64,000 nucleotides of DNA from Mermis nigrescens (lineage: Eukaryota; Nematoda; Enoplea; Mermithida; Mermithidae): the NCBI GenBank assembly GCA_036768485.1, contig JAVLUZ010000340.1, positions 1,871,470 through 1,935,469 of the forward strand, given 5' to 3'. Every line of letters starts with the position of its first letter. Positions within the stretch are counted from its first letter, which is position 1. A model generated the notes under the pieces. The model did no database searches, was not told the origin of the DNA, and was given only the letters and a program-made list of their open reading frames with translations. The position numbers were made by a program, and so were the translations under genes. Positions 10,075-21,151 of the stretch are shown piece by piece.

Positions 10075-13000
10075 TCATAGGTAGCGCGTTAGCGCGTACC
10101 TATAATATACTTGGGTACCCCCAACACCTGGGCACTCCCCCTACAGCTATAACGGGACACTTCTGGAAGGTGCGGTTTTTTTTAAAAGAAAGATAATAAA
10201 AAAATTCGCTGCCCGTGTTTTTTTGTTTTTCTTGAAACTCAAAATTGACTGTGTAAAGAAGGTGTAAAGTTTTTGTGTAACGTTATAACATAGGACAAAT
10301 TTTGGGACCTTTTTACTGCGGCATGTGGACAACTGAGTATTGATGACTCGAAGGATTGAACAGAATAGGATAATAGAGGGATGAATTCTACAGATGACAC
10401 TTTTTTTGTTTTTTGAAATTCGCATTATTTATCGAACGGCAGTGTAAAGAGTGCGAAAATCTGGGGGTGAAAAAGCACTTTTTGGTCGAGTTTTCAACCT
10501 TCCTATGTCCGATACTAACTCCGGTTATGAGGTTTTTAAAATGTTTTCTGACAGAAATGTAGAGCGGATCAAGGGCTACATTCTGCATATAAGCAAAGTC
10601 TTCTATGCTCTATGGTGAGTTAGATCCTGGGGTTTAAAGTTTACACTCTAGTGGATGGTGTAAAAAAACGGATTTTAACTAAGATTTCTCTGCCAAATTT
10701 TTCCGCTTATGAGTCAGTGCAAATCGAAGACAGCATTAATAAAGTGCCTCACAGGGGCTAAACATCGCAGCAAACCGCATTTAAAAAAACGCAATATTGA
10801 GTTATTTATGGGGGTGTAAAGTTCGAAATCAGAGGTAAAAAATGGGCTAAAAAACACGTTTTTTCCGAAGTTTGATTGATAAATCATGCCAAATAATTTT
10901 TGCAACAGAATTTTGGCACACAGGAATGTACTACGATTTAAAAGCTACAAATTGTACCAAACCGAATTTCTTTAAACTCAATGGGGAGTTCGGTACGGAA
11001 TTTTAAAGTTTACAGTGTTCTAAATGATGGAAAATACGTTTTTGTTGCGTTTTTTGTTCGCCACTTTCTCCGTCCAGAAGTCGGGATAAGTCTAATAGAA
11101 TAAAAATAAAGTGCTTTATATCGGGTGCATGTCAAAGCAAATTGTCTATACATTAATATTTAGCGAGTGTAAAGTCAAAAATTTGGAGTTTTAAATGCGT
11201 TTCTGTCTTGTTTTTTCTGCCTGCTTCTCCGGTTACGAGTCAGGGACACGTTTATCAAGTCTAGAAATGGACCAGGAATCAAATTTGATATGCCAGTCTG
11301 GCGCATATGTTTACACTCTACGGTGTTGTAAAGTAGTTTACACCAATTGTTAGTTTGCCCATAGAACATTATGTAGACTTAATTTTTTCATAAATATTAA
11401 TCGTAATATCGGAACAATATCAAAATTACGAATCTGACTAAAATCTTCTTTACACTAGGTGTTTACATGAAGTTTACACTACATATATATTTATCTTCGT
11501 TTTTGAGCATTCCTGAAACCTAATTTTTTCTTGGAGCCTAGAAGTTTTCAAAGGATCAAATGTGAGACGTCACGTAGGCGCGTTTGTTTACATCCAACAG
11601 TGATGTAAAGTAGTTTACATTCATTGTTTATATGTCCTCAGACCATTGTAGAGACATAATTTTTTCATGAATGTTGATCATAATATCCGAGTAATTTTTT
11701 ACACTGCATGTTAGCCTTTGTTCTAGAGCATTGCAAAAATCGAAATTTTTTCCTGAGATATAAAAATTTACAGGGAATGAAATATATACGTCAATTGGGC
11801 GCGCTTGCTTACACTCAGCAGTATTGCAAAGTGGTTTAAACCTAATGTTTATTGTCTTTAAAACATTATGGAGACTCATTTTTCCATAAATGTTGAAAGA
11901 AATATCGGAGCAATATCAAAATTACGAATCCGACTAAAATATTCTTTACGCTATGTGTTTGTGTAAAGTTTACGTTACGTGTTAACCCTAATTCGATAGA
12001 CTTGCAGAGACTTTGTAACTGAAGTCAAGAAATTTTCAAGGATTCATATGTGAGACATCAATTAAGTGAGTTTGTTTACCCTCAAAAGTAATCTAAAGTG
12101 ATTTAAAAATTATGTTCAAGTGTCCTTAGATCATTGAAGAGATGTAATTTTGTCTTAAATGGGTTGCATTAAAGTTAAATCTTTCTTAGCCGTGTTTATA
12201 ATATGTTTCACAAAATCTTGCACATGGAGAGCTATCGTTTAATTGATGTAAATTGCCTGCAAAAGTGGTTTAAAATGAACCAGCAATCACACTACTGTGC
12301 ACAGAAGTCGACAAAGATATACAGCTTTATTGTAATCATGTACATTAATAAGCCGTAAACTGTTAGTATTCTCTACACCTAGTAGTTGTGTAAAGTTTGC
12401 ACTATTCATTTGTTGTTAATATGTAGTCTATACTACAAATTTATTTTACTACCAAATCAAAGCGTTAGTGTTCCTTACATTTGATATTTGCGTGAAGTTT
12501 TTGAATTTTTGCCGAAAATCTTTGCCTTCTAATTTACCAACATCCCGCCTTTTCCATTTTCTTGAAGTTTAAAATCTTTTATAATTCTCTCATAATTTAA
12601 TGGTAGGTTTTAACTTTAAGTTTCTCTTGGTTTACAACTCTCGCTTAGCAAGCTCATTTTTCAAAACTTTTTCATAGTGATCAGATTAGTTGCGTTTAGT
12701 TTGGAATTGGTGGACGGTCGTTATTTTATTACTCGGCTTAAATAAACCAAGTGACTATCTTTTGATTATTTTCTTCATCGCAAATTCAAACACCCAATTT
12801 TCAATTTGAAAATTGACCCAATTTTCAATTTGAAAATTGATCCAATTTTCAATTTGAAAATTGAAAATTGGGTGTTTTCAATTTCAAAAGTCACAACACA
12901 TTGTGCTTGTGTATTGATTGAGTGAGGATTTGCAATGTGAATTCGTTGGTTAAATTTTTGTGCTTGATTATAAGTGAACTGCACATTAAGAAGAAATAAC

Positions 13001-13944
13001 TTAATGCAGTTTTAATTTGAAAATGGATGGTGTCAATAAGGTTGTCTTGTTTAAAAAGGATAATGCTGATGTTAAGAACAATATTGTTTTCCGCGTTCTT
13101 GGACTGTTGTCATTATTGTGGCATGTTACTGATTGTGTTTACTGACTGATGTACTGAAATCACGCTAATTAAAAGTAGTGTACTAGCAAAGAAAAATGCT
13201 CCGATGGAACAAAAAAGATGAATATACTTGGAATTGTGGATTATTATGGATGTAAAAGGAGGGGACTAGGAAAAATCTACCTAAAGTCGGAAAATCTGCT
13301 AAAAATCACACTTTCTCTAAGCAACGCAAAAAATCGATGTATATTCTGCGGCCTCTAAAAAAGTGTCTTTTTTAAATAATGTTCGAAGTTTCAGATAAGA
13401 GTGTATAAACGAAATCTATCAAGGTTACTTTTTTAAATTGCTGGCACCTGATTGATAGAAAACTAAGAGGTATTGTATTTAAAGTTGTTTTGTATTATGA
13501 GCATTATAGCAAGCAAAGCAGGAGCCGATTGATTAGTGCACACAATCGTTTCGGGCATGCTAGTGTATCTACATTAAGTCTGTTTCAAGTCAACTTACGT
13601 GTTTCCTACTGTTTTTAACCAACCATGTCTTCAATTGTCTTCGATGTTTGCTATTTCATTCAATTGGCTTGGAAGACTGTTAGTTTACTTAATATCATTT
13701 CCCATAGCTACTGCATAGCTAACGTGCTGCTGTTTCAATCATTGTTATGGTTGAATATTTATTTTAATCTGTTGGCCGCAGAATATACGTCGATTTTTTG
13801 CGTTGCTTAGAGAAAGTGTGATTTTTAGCAGATTTTCCGACTTTAGGTAGATTTTTCCTAGTCCCCTCCTTTTACATCCATAATAATCCACAATTCCAAG
13901 TATATTCATCTTTTTTGTTCCATCGGAGCATTTTTCTTTGCTAG
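10075..13944 (+). mobile_element. Helitron-like non-autonomous element, copy 1
   Basis: Opens with TC (TCATAGGTAGCGCG), closes with CTAG, and lies between a host A (10074) and a host T (13945) with no target duplication. These are classic Helitron end and target rules. The reading frame of the host protease continues exactly across the two flanks, which fixes both boundaries. A palindrome (ATAGGTA...TACCTAT) lies just inside the left end. The interior is AT-rich with many scattered gtgtaaag words. No Rep or helicase frame is present, so it is non-autonomous. Copy 2 (37941-40122) shares both ends. Alternative: a foldback DNA transposon. Confidence 0.75.
12786..12866. repeat. 24-bp palindromic tandem repeat
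   Basis: Three copies of cccaattttcaatttgaaaattga (second and third slightly varied), followed by a partial copy. Each unit contains the self-complementary core tcaatttgaaaattga, so the array can form several small hairpins. It lies inside Helitron-like copy 1. Confidence 0.9.
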
Positions 13945-13945
13945 T
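13182..13945. repeat. long foldback at the Helitron 3' end, copy 1
   Basis: The left arm (13182 to about 13352) starts ACTAGCAAAGAAAAATGC. The right arm (about 13788-13945) is its near-perfect reverse complement, ending in CTTTGCTAGT. Arms are about 160 bases around a loop of about 435. The right arm end coincides with the 3' end of the whole insertion. It could be a MITE captured at the terminus or a structure needed for termination. Confidence 0.85.
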
Positions 13946-14472
13946 CCATTTCTACCTCAGTATCTATAATTGATCACTTGCCGGAAGACATGCTCTTAGG
14001 ATATGATTTTTGCGAATCCGCACTCATGTGGGTTAATCCTATTGAGCGCTGTGCTTTTATAAACGGCATAAAGATTAATTTGCTCTCATCTCATGAAAAA
14101 TTGCAATTTCGTGCGAAACCCAACACAACTACCTCTGGTGTTGTGTGTGTGCATGTTTCGTTACCTGAGCCTGTTATAATACAACCTAGACACGAAGTAA
14201 TCACACCTGGTTATATAAGTCACGGTTCTTGCAATTTTGATTTCGCATTATTCGAACCAGATCCCGATTTTATGGAAAAAACCTCACTTTTTGTTGCTCC
14301 GTCTATAGTCGATGCTTCACAACCTTTAATACCTATTCGCGTTTGTAACATCTCTAAAGCGCCAATTCGCATCGACTCTGGCGACATAATAGGTTCTTTA
14401 ACCTTTGATGCCGAAGTTGTGTCGCATGTTTCATCTTTTGATGATAGGACACCAGAACTTTTGCATCAATAA
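13945..14472 (+). pseudogene. protease, second half (element A)
   Basis: Continues the frame interrupted at 10074. The block LPEDMLLGYDFCES is the second conserved motif of retropepsin-like proteases (usual form hhLGhDhh). After it comes about 130 residues of pre-RT linker, rich in beta-type hydrophobic segments, like the matching region of element B. The frame ends at 14470-14472. The pre-RT sequence continues in another frame from 14475, so a frameshift lies here. Confidence 0.85.
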
Positions 14473-14474
14473 AT

Positions 14475-15139
14475 AAAGCTTTAAACGGCTCCGCCGTTGA
14501 TTCTCGACAACAGCAACAAATTCGTGAACTATGTTTAAAATACGACTCAATTTTTGCATTAAAAAACGAACCTCTCGGACGTACCCCTTGATGAAACATC
14601 ATATTGATACAGGGGATAATCCGCTCGTTGTTGGAAAAACTTATCGTGTCGAACATTCTAGAAGAGAATCTATGCAGAAAATTATAAATGAAATGCTTGC
14701 GGATAAAATTATTCGACCTACAACCAGCCCATGGGCAAGTCCACTATTTCTCATAGGAAAAAAGGACGGTTCCCTTAGGCCGGTCGTCAATTATCGACGG
14801 TTAAATGACGTTACTAAAACGCAAGTTTATCCTCTTCCACAATTAGACGATTATTTCGATACTTTAGGCAATGCTGCATATTTTAGCACACTAGATTTAA
14901 AATCTGGATACTGGCAAATTCCACTCGATAATAAATCTCGCGAAAAAACGGCATTCATATGTCCTGTTGGTCATTACAAATTTGAAGTTTTACCTTTTGG
15001 TTTAAAAAATGCGCCCGCAGATTTCCAAAGGCTAATGGAGCTTGTGCTCGCAGGTCTAAATTGGAAATCTTGTCTCGTTTACATCGATGACATAATCATT
15101 TTTTCACGCACCTTTCAAAGAACATTTAAAAGATCTTGA
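14475..15139 (+). pseudogene. reverse transcriptase (element A)
   Basis: RNA-dependent DNA polymerase. The pre-RT helix lies in one frame (14475 to about 14590) and the body in the next (14531-15139). Motifs seen in order: SPWASPLFLIGKKDGSLRPV, NYRRLND, YPLPQLDDYF, FSTLDLKSGYWQIPL (first catalytic Asp), LPFGLKNAP and the active-site box YIDD (about 15080-15091). A second frameshift near 15120, just after YIDD and before the EHL block, ends this segment. All catalytic Asp residues are present, so the damage came after loss of function. Confidence 0.92.
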
Positions 15140-15562
15140 AAATGTCTTTATTGCTCTTAAAAAGGCAAACTTACGTGTAAAGCCGGATAAATGCCATCTT
15201 GCGCATGCAGAGGTAAAATTTCTTGGCCACAGCATAAGCGCAATGGGCATCGCTCCTGATATGTCCAAAGTCGCAGATTTAATGTCGTTTCCTGTACCAA
15301 AAACCGTGAAATCCTTACAGAAATTCCTTGGCTTAGTCCAATGGTTTAAAAAATTCGTTAAAGATCTCGCTAAAATCGCTAAACCGCTATTCCATCTTCT
15401 TCGTAAAGATGTCGAATTTTGCTGGAAGGCCAAACACCAAACCGCCTTTGAGCTTCTGAAGAAAGCATTTACGTCCCCACCTATTTTGCAACTACCAAAA
15501 TTCGATGATGAGCACCAATTTATTTTAACAACTGACGCAAGTAATTATGCGTTAGGTGCTAT
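15140..15562 (+). pseudogene. RT thumb, connection and start of RNase H (element A)
   Basis: Frame shared with 26506 onward. It has FLGHSIS, the FLGL...FKKFVKDL connection block, and the start of RNase H (LTTDASNYALGA). It is cut by element B after TTAGGTGCTAT. The CTAT there is the left copy of B's target duplication, and the interrupted Ile codon is completed at 26510. Confidence 0.92.
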
Positions 15563-16507
15563 TGTAAAGAATATTGGGATTATCAATCAAGGTTTTAATT
15601 ATAATTATCCCATTTATTTCAATACTCAGCTATTAGAGTTATCTTATTGCTAATACATAGATATATTATGTGGACGGTATTCAATTTGCGTTTCATCTCT
15701 ATAGCACTCATCACATTTAACATTCTTTATTCACTTTATGCATTAAGCGTGTGCACACAACAGTCAACTTTTACTTTAGTTTTTATGCCGAGCGCAAAAG
15801 TTATTCCATACGATTACATTTCCAGATTATGCGCTTTGGTCAACTCGTACGCAAAATAATTCTTATCTCACTCAATGGAAAAAAATGTAGCCCACTCACA
15901 CTCGCATAGAAAGTATGTTTTTCTCAACGTAACTTCTCGGAAATATTCTTATCTACTTTCGTGTCTTGTTTTTATGACGCTAATTCTGTGCTCGCAAAAT
16001 GACTCGTTGCTGCTAGAAAAACTGCTCATGGGATTTCAAAGCTATTTTTTTATTCTTTTCGTCTTACTGTGTGTCCTACTGTAGCTCTCTTACTTTTATA
16101 AGTTGCGTGCAAAAATAAGCTCATTAAGCGCCGCCTTTATTTAATGTAATTAATGCACAACTTCTCTTCGCTGATCTCTCTCTGTTCCGCCTACCGCTCG
16201 GGTAATAAAACTTTCGCGCAGCTTCGAAAATCAGTCTCTCTCTGCTCCGGGTTCGTGGTTCATTTGACTCTCTCTTCGTTTTGGGAATCTGGCCCTGCTC
16301 TCCTATTCTTCGTATTATGTTTGTTAAGTACGTTATTTACTTAGGTATCCCATTAATAAAACTTACTACTCTCTAGTGTTGTGCCTGAATTTAATTACGA
16401 GAGACATTCATGCAGTTTAGATTTAGAATGAATTAATGCTATTGAATATTGCGGGTGCCTTTCCTCAACTTATAAGTTTTGGGTGCGCAGTAACCCCCAG
16501 TTTTACA
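15563..16507 (+). repeat. 5' LTR of element B
   Basis: Starts TGTAAAGAATATTGGG and ends CAGTTTTACA, giving TGTAA...TTACA ends. It is almost identical to 25563-26505. AATAAA motifs lie near 16204 and 16352. Open frames inside it are short, differ between the two copies, and are not annotated as genes. Confidence 0.96.
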
Positions 16508-16509
16508 AG

Positions 16510-16527
16510 TGGCGATCGCGCCAGCTC
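16510..16527 (+). promoter_or_regulatory. primer binding site of element B
   Basis: TGGCGATCGCGCCAGC begins two bases after the LTR. The TGGCG start resembles primer sites of other Ty3/gypsy elements that use Ser or Arg tRNAs. The exact tRNA is not determined here. Confidence 0.6.
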
Positions 16528-16837
16528 TCCTATTATTTATCGTCAACTCTCAAATTTTTATCACCGTCTCTTTTAATATTTATCGACAAATCGTTTTGTA
16601 GAAAAAAAAGATTTGTAATTCATACTCAGCTTACAAATAACTCATTATTATTATTTCTCAGAGACGGCAGGCGGCATTTCGAACGATTTAATATATTAGA
16701 TAATTTTAAAAATATTTTTGCACATCGTTTTGGATCGTAGAATTTTTCGCCAATCTGTGCGATAGTGTTGCTAACGACGGCACTTAGTCAGCAATTCGAA
16801 GCGATAGTCAATCAAGCAAAGAAAACTTCGCTGATTG
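16528..16837 (+). other. leader of element B
   Basis: About 310 bases between primer site and ORF1 start. No conserved frame was found. Confidence 0.5.
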
Positions 16838-19800
16838 ATGGTAAATTCATATCACACTCGTAGTAGAGCAGCTTCAATTACTGGCCCATCATTTGTAGAC
16901 CCTCCGAAATTAAAAATGGATCAGCAAGCTATAGCTCTTCTTCAACAAACCGTAACTAGAGTTCAAGAATTATATGAAAATCGACCTATTTCTCTCGTTG
17001 CTTCTCCACCACTCTTACCGTTTTCAGGCGAAGAAGAAACAAATTGGTCTGAATATGAGAAAAAATTTAGTAATCTTGCCATTTTGGCTGGTGCATCTGA
17101 GATAGAAAGGAAAATTGCTTTACTTTCAACTTATTTAAAAGGAGCAGCTCAAGCATTTTTTTTTGATTTAACTCAAAGAAATCCTCCTAATACTTGGCAA
17201 GAAATTTCTAATGCTTTTAAAGAACGTTTTCCTGATAATTTGCATATTGATATTAAACGTGATCAACTCCTATCCCGGTACCAACTCCCCTCGGAAACTG
17301 TGCAAAAATATGCTGATGATATACGTAAATTAGCTCGTATCGCTCAACCAGGATGGACTGGGCATGAGGAAAACGATTTTATAAAAAGTCACTTTATCTC
17401 AAAACTTTTACCTAATCTCAGACTCTGGGTTCGTAATGCTTCGCCAAAAACATTTGAAGAAGCAGTTTCAGAAGCATTTAAACAAGAAATTAATCAAAAT
17501 TATGATGCCAATTCATTTATTTTCCCTCAAAAAATTCCGCAAAATGTATCTTCTTCATTAACTCAAAATTTTCAGCGAATGTCGTTGTCTGACCCTTCCC
17601 CTCAGCCCCAACGAATTAATAAAAATGATGCACCTCAATCATCCATTAAATTTGCGTATAATCAACCTCATTCTCGCACAAATAATTTTAATCGTAGTAA
17701 CTTGTGCTATTATTGTGGTAAACCTGGTCATTACATAGCTCAATGTAGATTAAGATTTCGTGAAAATCGCGATATGCAAAATAATAATAATATTTTTCGT
17801 CAGGCACCCGAAACCTCTAAAAACTCTTTTGTCGAAAATTCTAGAAATTTTCAGAGTTCTGCTAGACAATCTCACTACCCAAACGAATTTTCTACAACTT
17901 TTGGTCAATCGAGAAATAGCGGAAGGCCATTCCAAAAATATTCTTATGGGGGTAGGGCGCCTAAACCCCAACATAGGAATCCATCTGCTTATCAGGACGC
18001 TCGCCTGAATGCAAATGTGGTAGGAAGAGGGTTAATGAACCCACAAGCGGAAGATGACGGGCAGGAACTTGAGAATGAGAATATTCTATCCCCATGTCTT
18101 GACTCTCACTCTATCAATCCATATGTAATAACGGATGATCCTCATTTTCAGAATTTTTATTCTAATGTAGTTGTTCCTTCCATGAGGACAAACCTTATTT
18201 TGCGCGCCCCAGACGTAGTCAATTTAACTGATATCGGAATAAGTATGTGTGAGGTAGACAACCAAGGTGGTGCAATTTTACAAGCGCGCAGTTATACCCC
18301 GTTTTCGAAAATTAACTTCATGGCATGGGATGCGGTTTGTCTTACCTACTTGCTAGTCTGTGGGTTGATAAGGAGCAGAAGACTCGGGCACCACATATAT
18401 AATTTAGTCAGAGTAATTGGATTTTGGATATCCATTTTCTCTCTTTTTTTGAATGCAGCTGAGTTGGATAATAAATTTTATTTATGTAATCAAGCTCAAG
18501 CAGGACACCCAATTTCTGTCCCGAGGTCTATTACATGTGTTTTACCGAATGATTTAAACTCTCAATCGCAGTCTGCAAAAATAATGCTCTACACTCCTAG
18601 AACAAAAGCTATTTCTGTACCGAGTATAAAATGTTATCTCCTTATTAGAACTGTCTGCACTAATTACGGGTTTTTCTTTTCAAAAGGCATAACTGCAGAT
18701 CTAACCACGAAACAAGCTCCAGATCTTTCTGATTGCGTTAAAGCACAAAATGGAGAAAAATACAATAATCAAACTCTCAAGCAAGTCTCAAAAAATCTCC
18801 GAATGACGACAAATGTCTTGTCAATTTCTTATGAATATTGTTGTTACGATTATTGTGAATCTGTGACAAATCTCATTTTAGAAGATGGGTTAGCGTATTC
18901 TTTTGATGGAAAAACAATAATAACTGATTTAGGAGATACTGGCGGATGTGCTGCTACGTTAGGCAGTTGCTCTCATCAAGCTTATCACATTTTATGGACC
19001 CCTCTTCCTTTTCAAAAATTTTGTCCTTTTACTCGTCTAGGATCATATAACGCTAAGCTTATAAGGAAATTTATAACTATAGAAGCCATACAAGGAGCTT
19101 TCACGTTAGAAGGGCGTACTGATGTATGTAATCTCAATCACAGTTACTTAACTCTTCAAGGTCCTATCATTCAGTTTGTTGAGGCTGAGCCTCAGATTAG
19201 TATTATAAATCAGACTCATTTTAATAAACTCGCTGACGATATAGATGATCCTATAAATGCTAAACTCCAGTTTCTCTTTAATAAAATTGAACAGTTTGAA
19301 ATACAACATTTCCGAGATATTTGGCTAGAATTATGTAGAAACGCTGATCGATACCTTCAACTCATTTGGCAACTCTTACATCTTGACCCTACCTTAGGTG
19401 CTCGTGCATTATTGAAACGAAGTAATATTTCGGCTTCTTTCGCAGGTCAAGCTTTACTAATTTGGGAATGTGAACCCGTTTTTCCTGAAATTGTTTTTTG
19501 GAACTATACTGTTAATGAAACTTGTTACATACTCTTACCGATTAAAATAAACTCAACTCTGTGGTTTAACGTACCTGGTACATTAGATATAGTCCCTGAT
19601 TCTCCACAGCAAGACTGTCATAAAGTAATGTCTGGAATTTATAAGCAAGGTGTAAATTGGAGGACTGATAAGGGAATCACACATGTGAGTCATATTCCAC
19701 TTCAGGTCGCCTGGCATGGTAAATGGCAACCCTATACTTTTAATGCACCTCCTTTAAACCCTCATTTGCAAATATTTCCTGCGGCTCTAGGTTTAATGAG

Positions 19801-21151
19801 ACACTATATTGCTCGCACCCAAAATTTGGATAATCAAATGCAAAGATTTATAAATTATTCTTCTTCTCTCGCTTTAGATCCATCAGTAGTCTCACACTTT
19901 ATAAAAGGAACCGGTACCGCTCTTGGAGAAATAATAAAAAGTTATGAAAGTTCTTTAGAACATTTTCTTGTTCAAGGAGTTAATACTTTCACTTCAAGTT
20001 TGAACTCACTCTTGAAAGGTCCGATTCAACTCATTATAAATATGATAGTTATAACTTTAATAGTCGCTGTGATCGGATACTTTATTTATATATATTTTTC
20101 GAGAAAATTTTTTCTATTCTGTTGTAAGAAAATGACATCAACCCATATAACTCAACCATCTAACCTTGTTTTGAGTGAAAATCCGCATGATGAGCATATT
20201 GAATTGCAATCAATAGTGAGTCCTACTTCAATGGAACAACCTCAAGCATCCAGTGTTCTTCAATTTATTACTACAGCTTTGCAACCACTTATCACCGCAC
20301 CCACTCCAGAAAAGTCAAGTATTTCAAATAATATTACAAATGGACGAAAATTGTATCCACTTATCGCTACTAAAATAATAAATCCAAAAAATAAAATAAA
20401 TTATCTTGATATCTTAGCTATGGTAGATACTGGTTCTGAAGTCACTTTAGTCACAATAGATAGTGTGAATAAACTCGGACTGAAGCTCGAACCATCTTAT
20501 ATATTAACTATTACTCAAGCATGTGGCACAAAATCGCCTGTCTTAGGTGCTGCTTGGATAAATTTAATGCTAGAAAATGAAATAGGTTATCCTTCTGAAT
20601 TTGTTAGGACACAAGTGATTGAAAAATCTCCGGTCGATCTCATCTTAGGTAATGACTTTTTAATGCGATATAATACATTAAACATTAATTGGAGAAAAGG
20701 CACAATCAAATTAGGACCATATAATCTCACGCTGACAGAACCGTTTGAAATTGATGAATCTGCTCGAGGCATAGTTAGGCTTTCTGAATTAATTGTAGTA
20801 CCTCCTCGCTCAATGCATACTACTTTTATTTTTGTTGGTGAACCCTATAATCACTCTCTTAACCTACTTTTTGAGCCTAAGCATGATTTTTATGTGAAAC
20901 ATAATGTTCAAGTTAGTTGTTGTCTTGGATCTCCGAGTGATTCGAAAATTCCTATTAATATTTTAAATCTAAATCATAAAACTCCAGTCACACTTTATTG
21001 TGGAACTAAATTAGGTAGAGTAAGTGTTTATTGTCCTCCTGTTATTAAACCTCTTACATCTAGCTTCGCTAATTTTAAATTGACAGCCATACCAGGAGAT
21101 CCTCAACTTGCAGAAAACGAAAAAAATTCAACACTTCCAACTCATGACTAA
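16838..21151 (+). CDS. ORF1: Gag, zinc knuckle, Env-like glycoprotein segment and protease in one frame (element B)
   Basis: One open frame of 1,437 codons. Residues about 60-216 match the retrotransposon Gag (capsid) domain. A CCHC knuckle, CYYCGKPGHYIAQC, lies near residue 290. After a Gln/Asn-rich linker, a hydrophobic signal-like stretch (about 522-543) opens a Cys-rich region of about 520 residues with several N-glycosylation sequons. It ends in an amphipathic Gly-containing stretch and a strong membrane anchor (about 1067-1090). Then comes a cytosolic-type tail, a retropepsin with DTGS (Asp near 1197) and its ILGNDFL block. Envelope genes in known Ty3/gypsy elements lie after pol, so this order is unusual. 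The glycoprotein region is called Env-like on topology alone. I cannot assign its fusion class, though the membrane-proximal part vaguely recalls class III fusogens. Confidence 0.85.
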   Translation: MVNSYHTRSRAASITGPSFVDPPKLKMDQQAIALLQQTVTRVQELYENRPISLVASPPLLPFSGEEETNWSEYEKKFSNLAILAGASEIERKIALLSTYLKGAAQAFFFDLTQRNPPNTWQEISNAFKERFPDNLHIDIKRDQLLSRYQLPSETVQKYADDIRKLARIAQPGWTGHEENDFIKSHFISKLLPNLRLWVRNASPKTFEEAVSEAFKQEINQNYDANSFIFPQKIPQNVSSSLTQNFQRMSLSDPSPQPQRINKNDAPQSSIKFAYNQPHSRTNNFNRSNLCYYCGKPGHYIAQCRLRFRENRDMQNNNNIFRQAPETSKNSFVENSRNFQSSARQSHYPNEFSTTFGQSRNSGRPFQKYSYGGRAPKPQHRNPSAYQDARLNANVVGRGLMNPQAEDDGQELENENILSPCLDSHSINPYVITDDPHFQNFYSNVVVPSMRTNLILRAPDVVNLTDIGISMCEVDNQGGAILQARSYTPFSKINFMAWDAVCLTYLLVCGLIRSRRLGHHIYNLVRVIGFWISIFSLFLNAAELDNKFYLCNQAQAGHPISVPRSITCVLPNDLNSQSQSAKIMLYTPRTKAISVPSIKCYLLIRTVCTNYGFFFSKGITADLTTKQAPDLSDCVKAQNGEKYNNQTLKQVSKNLRMTTNVLSISYEYCCYDYCESVTNLILEDGLAYSFDGKTIITDLGDTGGCAATLGSCSHQAYHILWTPLPFQKFCPFTRLGSYNAKLIRKFITIEAIQGAFTLEGRTDVCNLNHSYLTLQGPIIQFVEAEPQISIINQTHFNKLADDIDDPINAKLQFLFNKIEQFEIQHFRDIWLELCRNADRYLQLIWQLLHLDPTLGARALLKRSNISASFAGQALLIWECEPVFPEIVFWNYTVNETCYILLPIKINSTLWFNVPGTLDIVPDSPQQDCHKVMSGIYKQGVNWRTDKGITHVSHIPLQVAWHGKWQPYTFNAPPLNPHLQIFPAALGLMRHYIARTQNLDNQMQRFINYSSSLALDPSVVSHFIKGTGTALGEIIKSYESSLEHFLVQGVNTFTSSLNSLLKGPIQLIINMIVITLIVAVIGYFIYIYFSRKFFLFCCKKMTSTHITQPSNLVLSENPHDEHIELQSIVSPTSMEQPQASSVLQFITTALQPLITAPTPEKSSISNNITNGRKLYPLIATKIINPKNKINYLDILAMVDTGSEVTLVTIDSVNKLGLKLEPSYILTITQACGTKSPVLGAAWINLMLENEIGYPSEFVRTQVIEKSPVDLILGNDFLMRYNTLNINWRKGTIKLGPYNLTLTEPFEIDESARGIVRLSELIVVPPRSMHTTFIFVGEPYNHSLNLLFEPKHDFYVKHNVQVSCCLGSPSDSKIPINILNLNHKTPVTLYCGTKLGRVSVYCPPVIKPLTSSFANFKLTAIPGDPQLAENEKNSTLPTHD

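Noticed and set aside
15647..16344. Small hydrophobic frames in the element B LTR
   Set aside because: Reading frames differ between the two LTR copies because of single-base indels, and no domain was recognised.
21114..21127. A AAA AAT as a -1 frameshift site in element B
   Set aside because: A -1 shift would lead to the wrong frame, because ORF2 lies in the +1 frame relative to ORF1.
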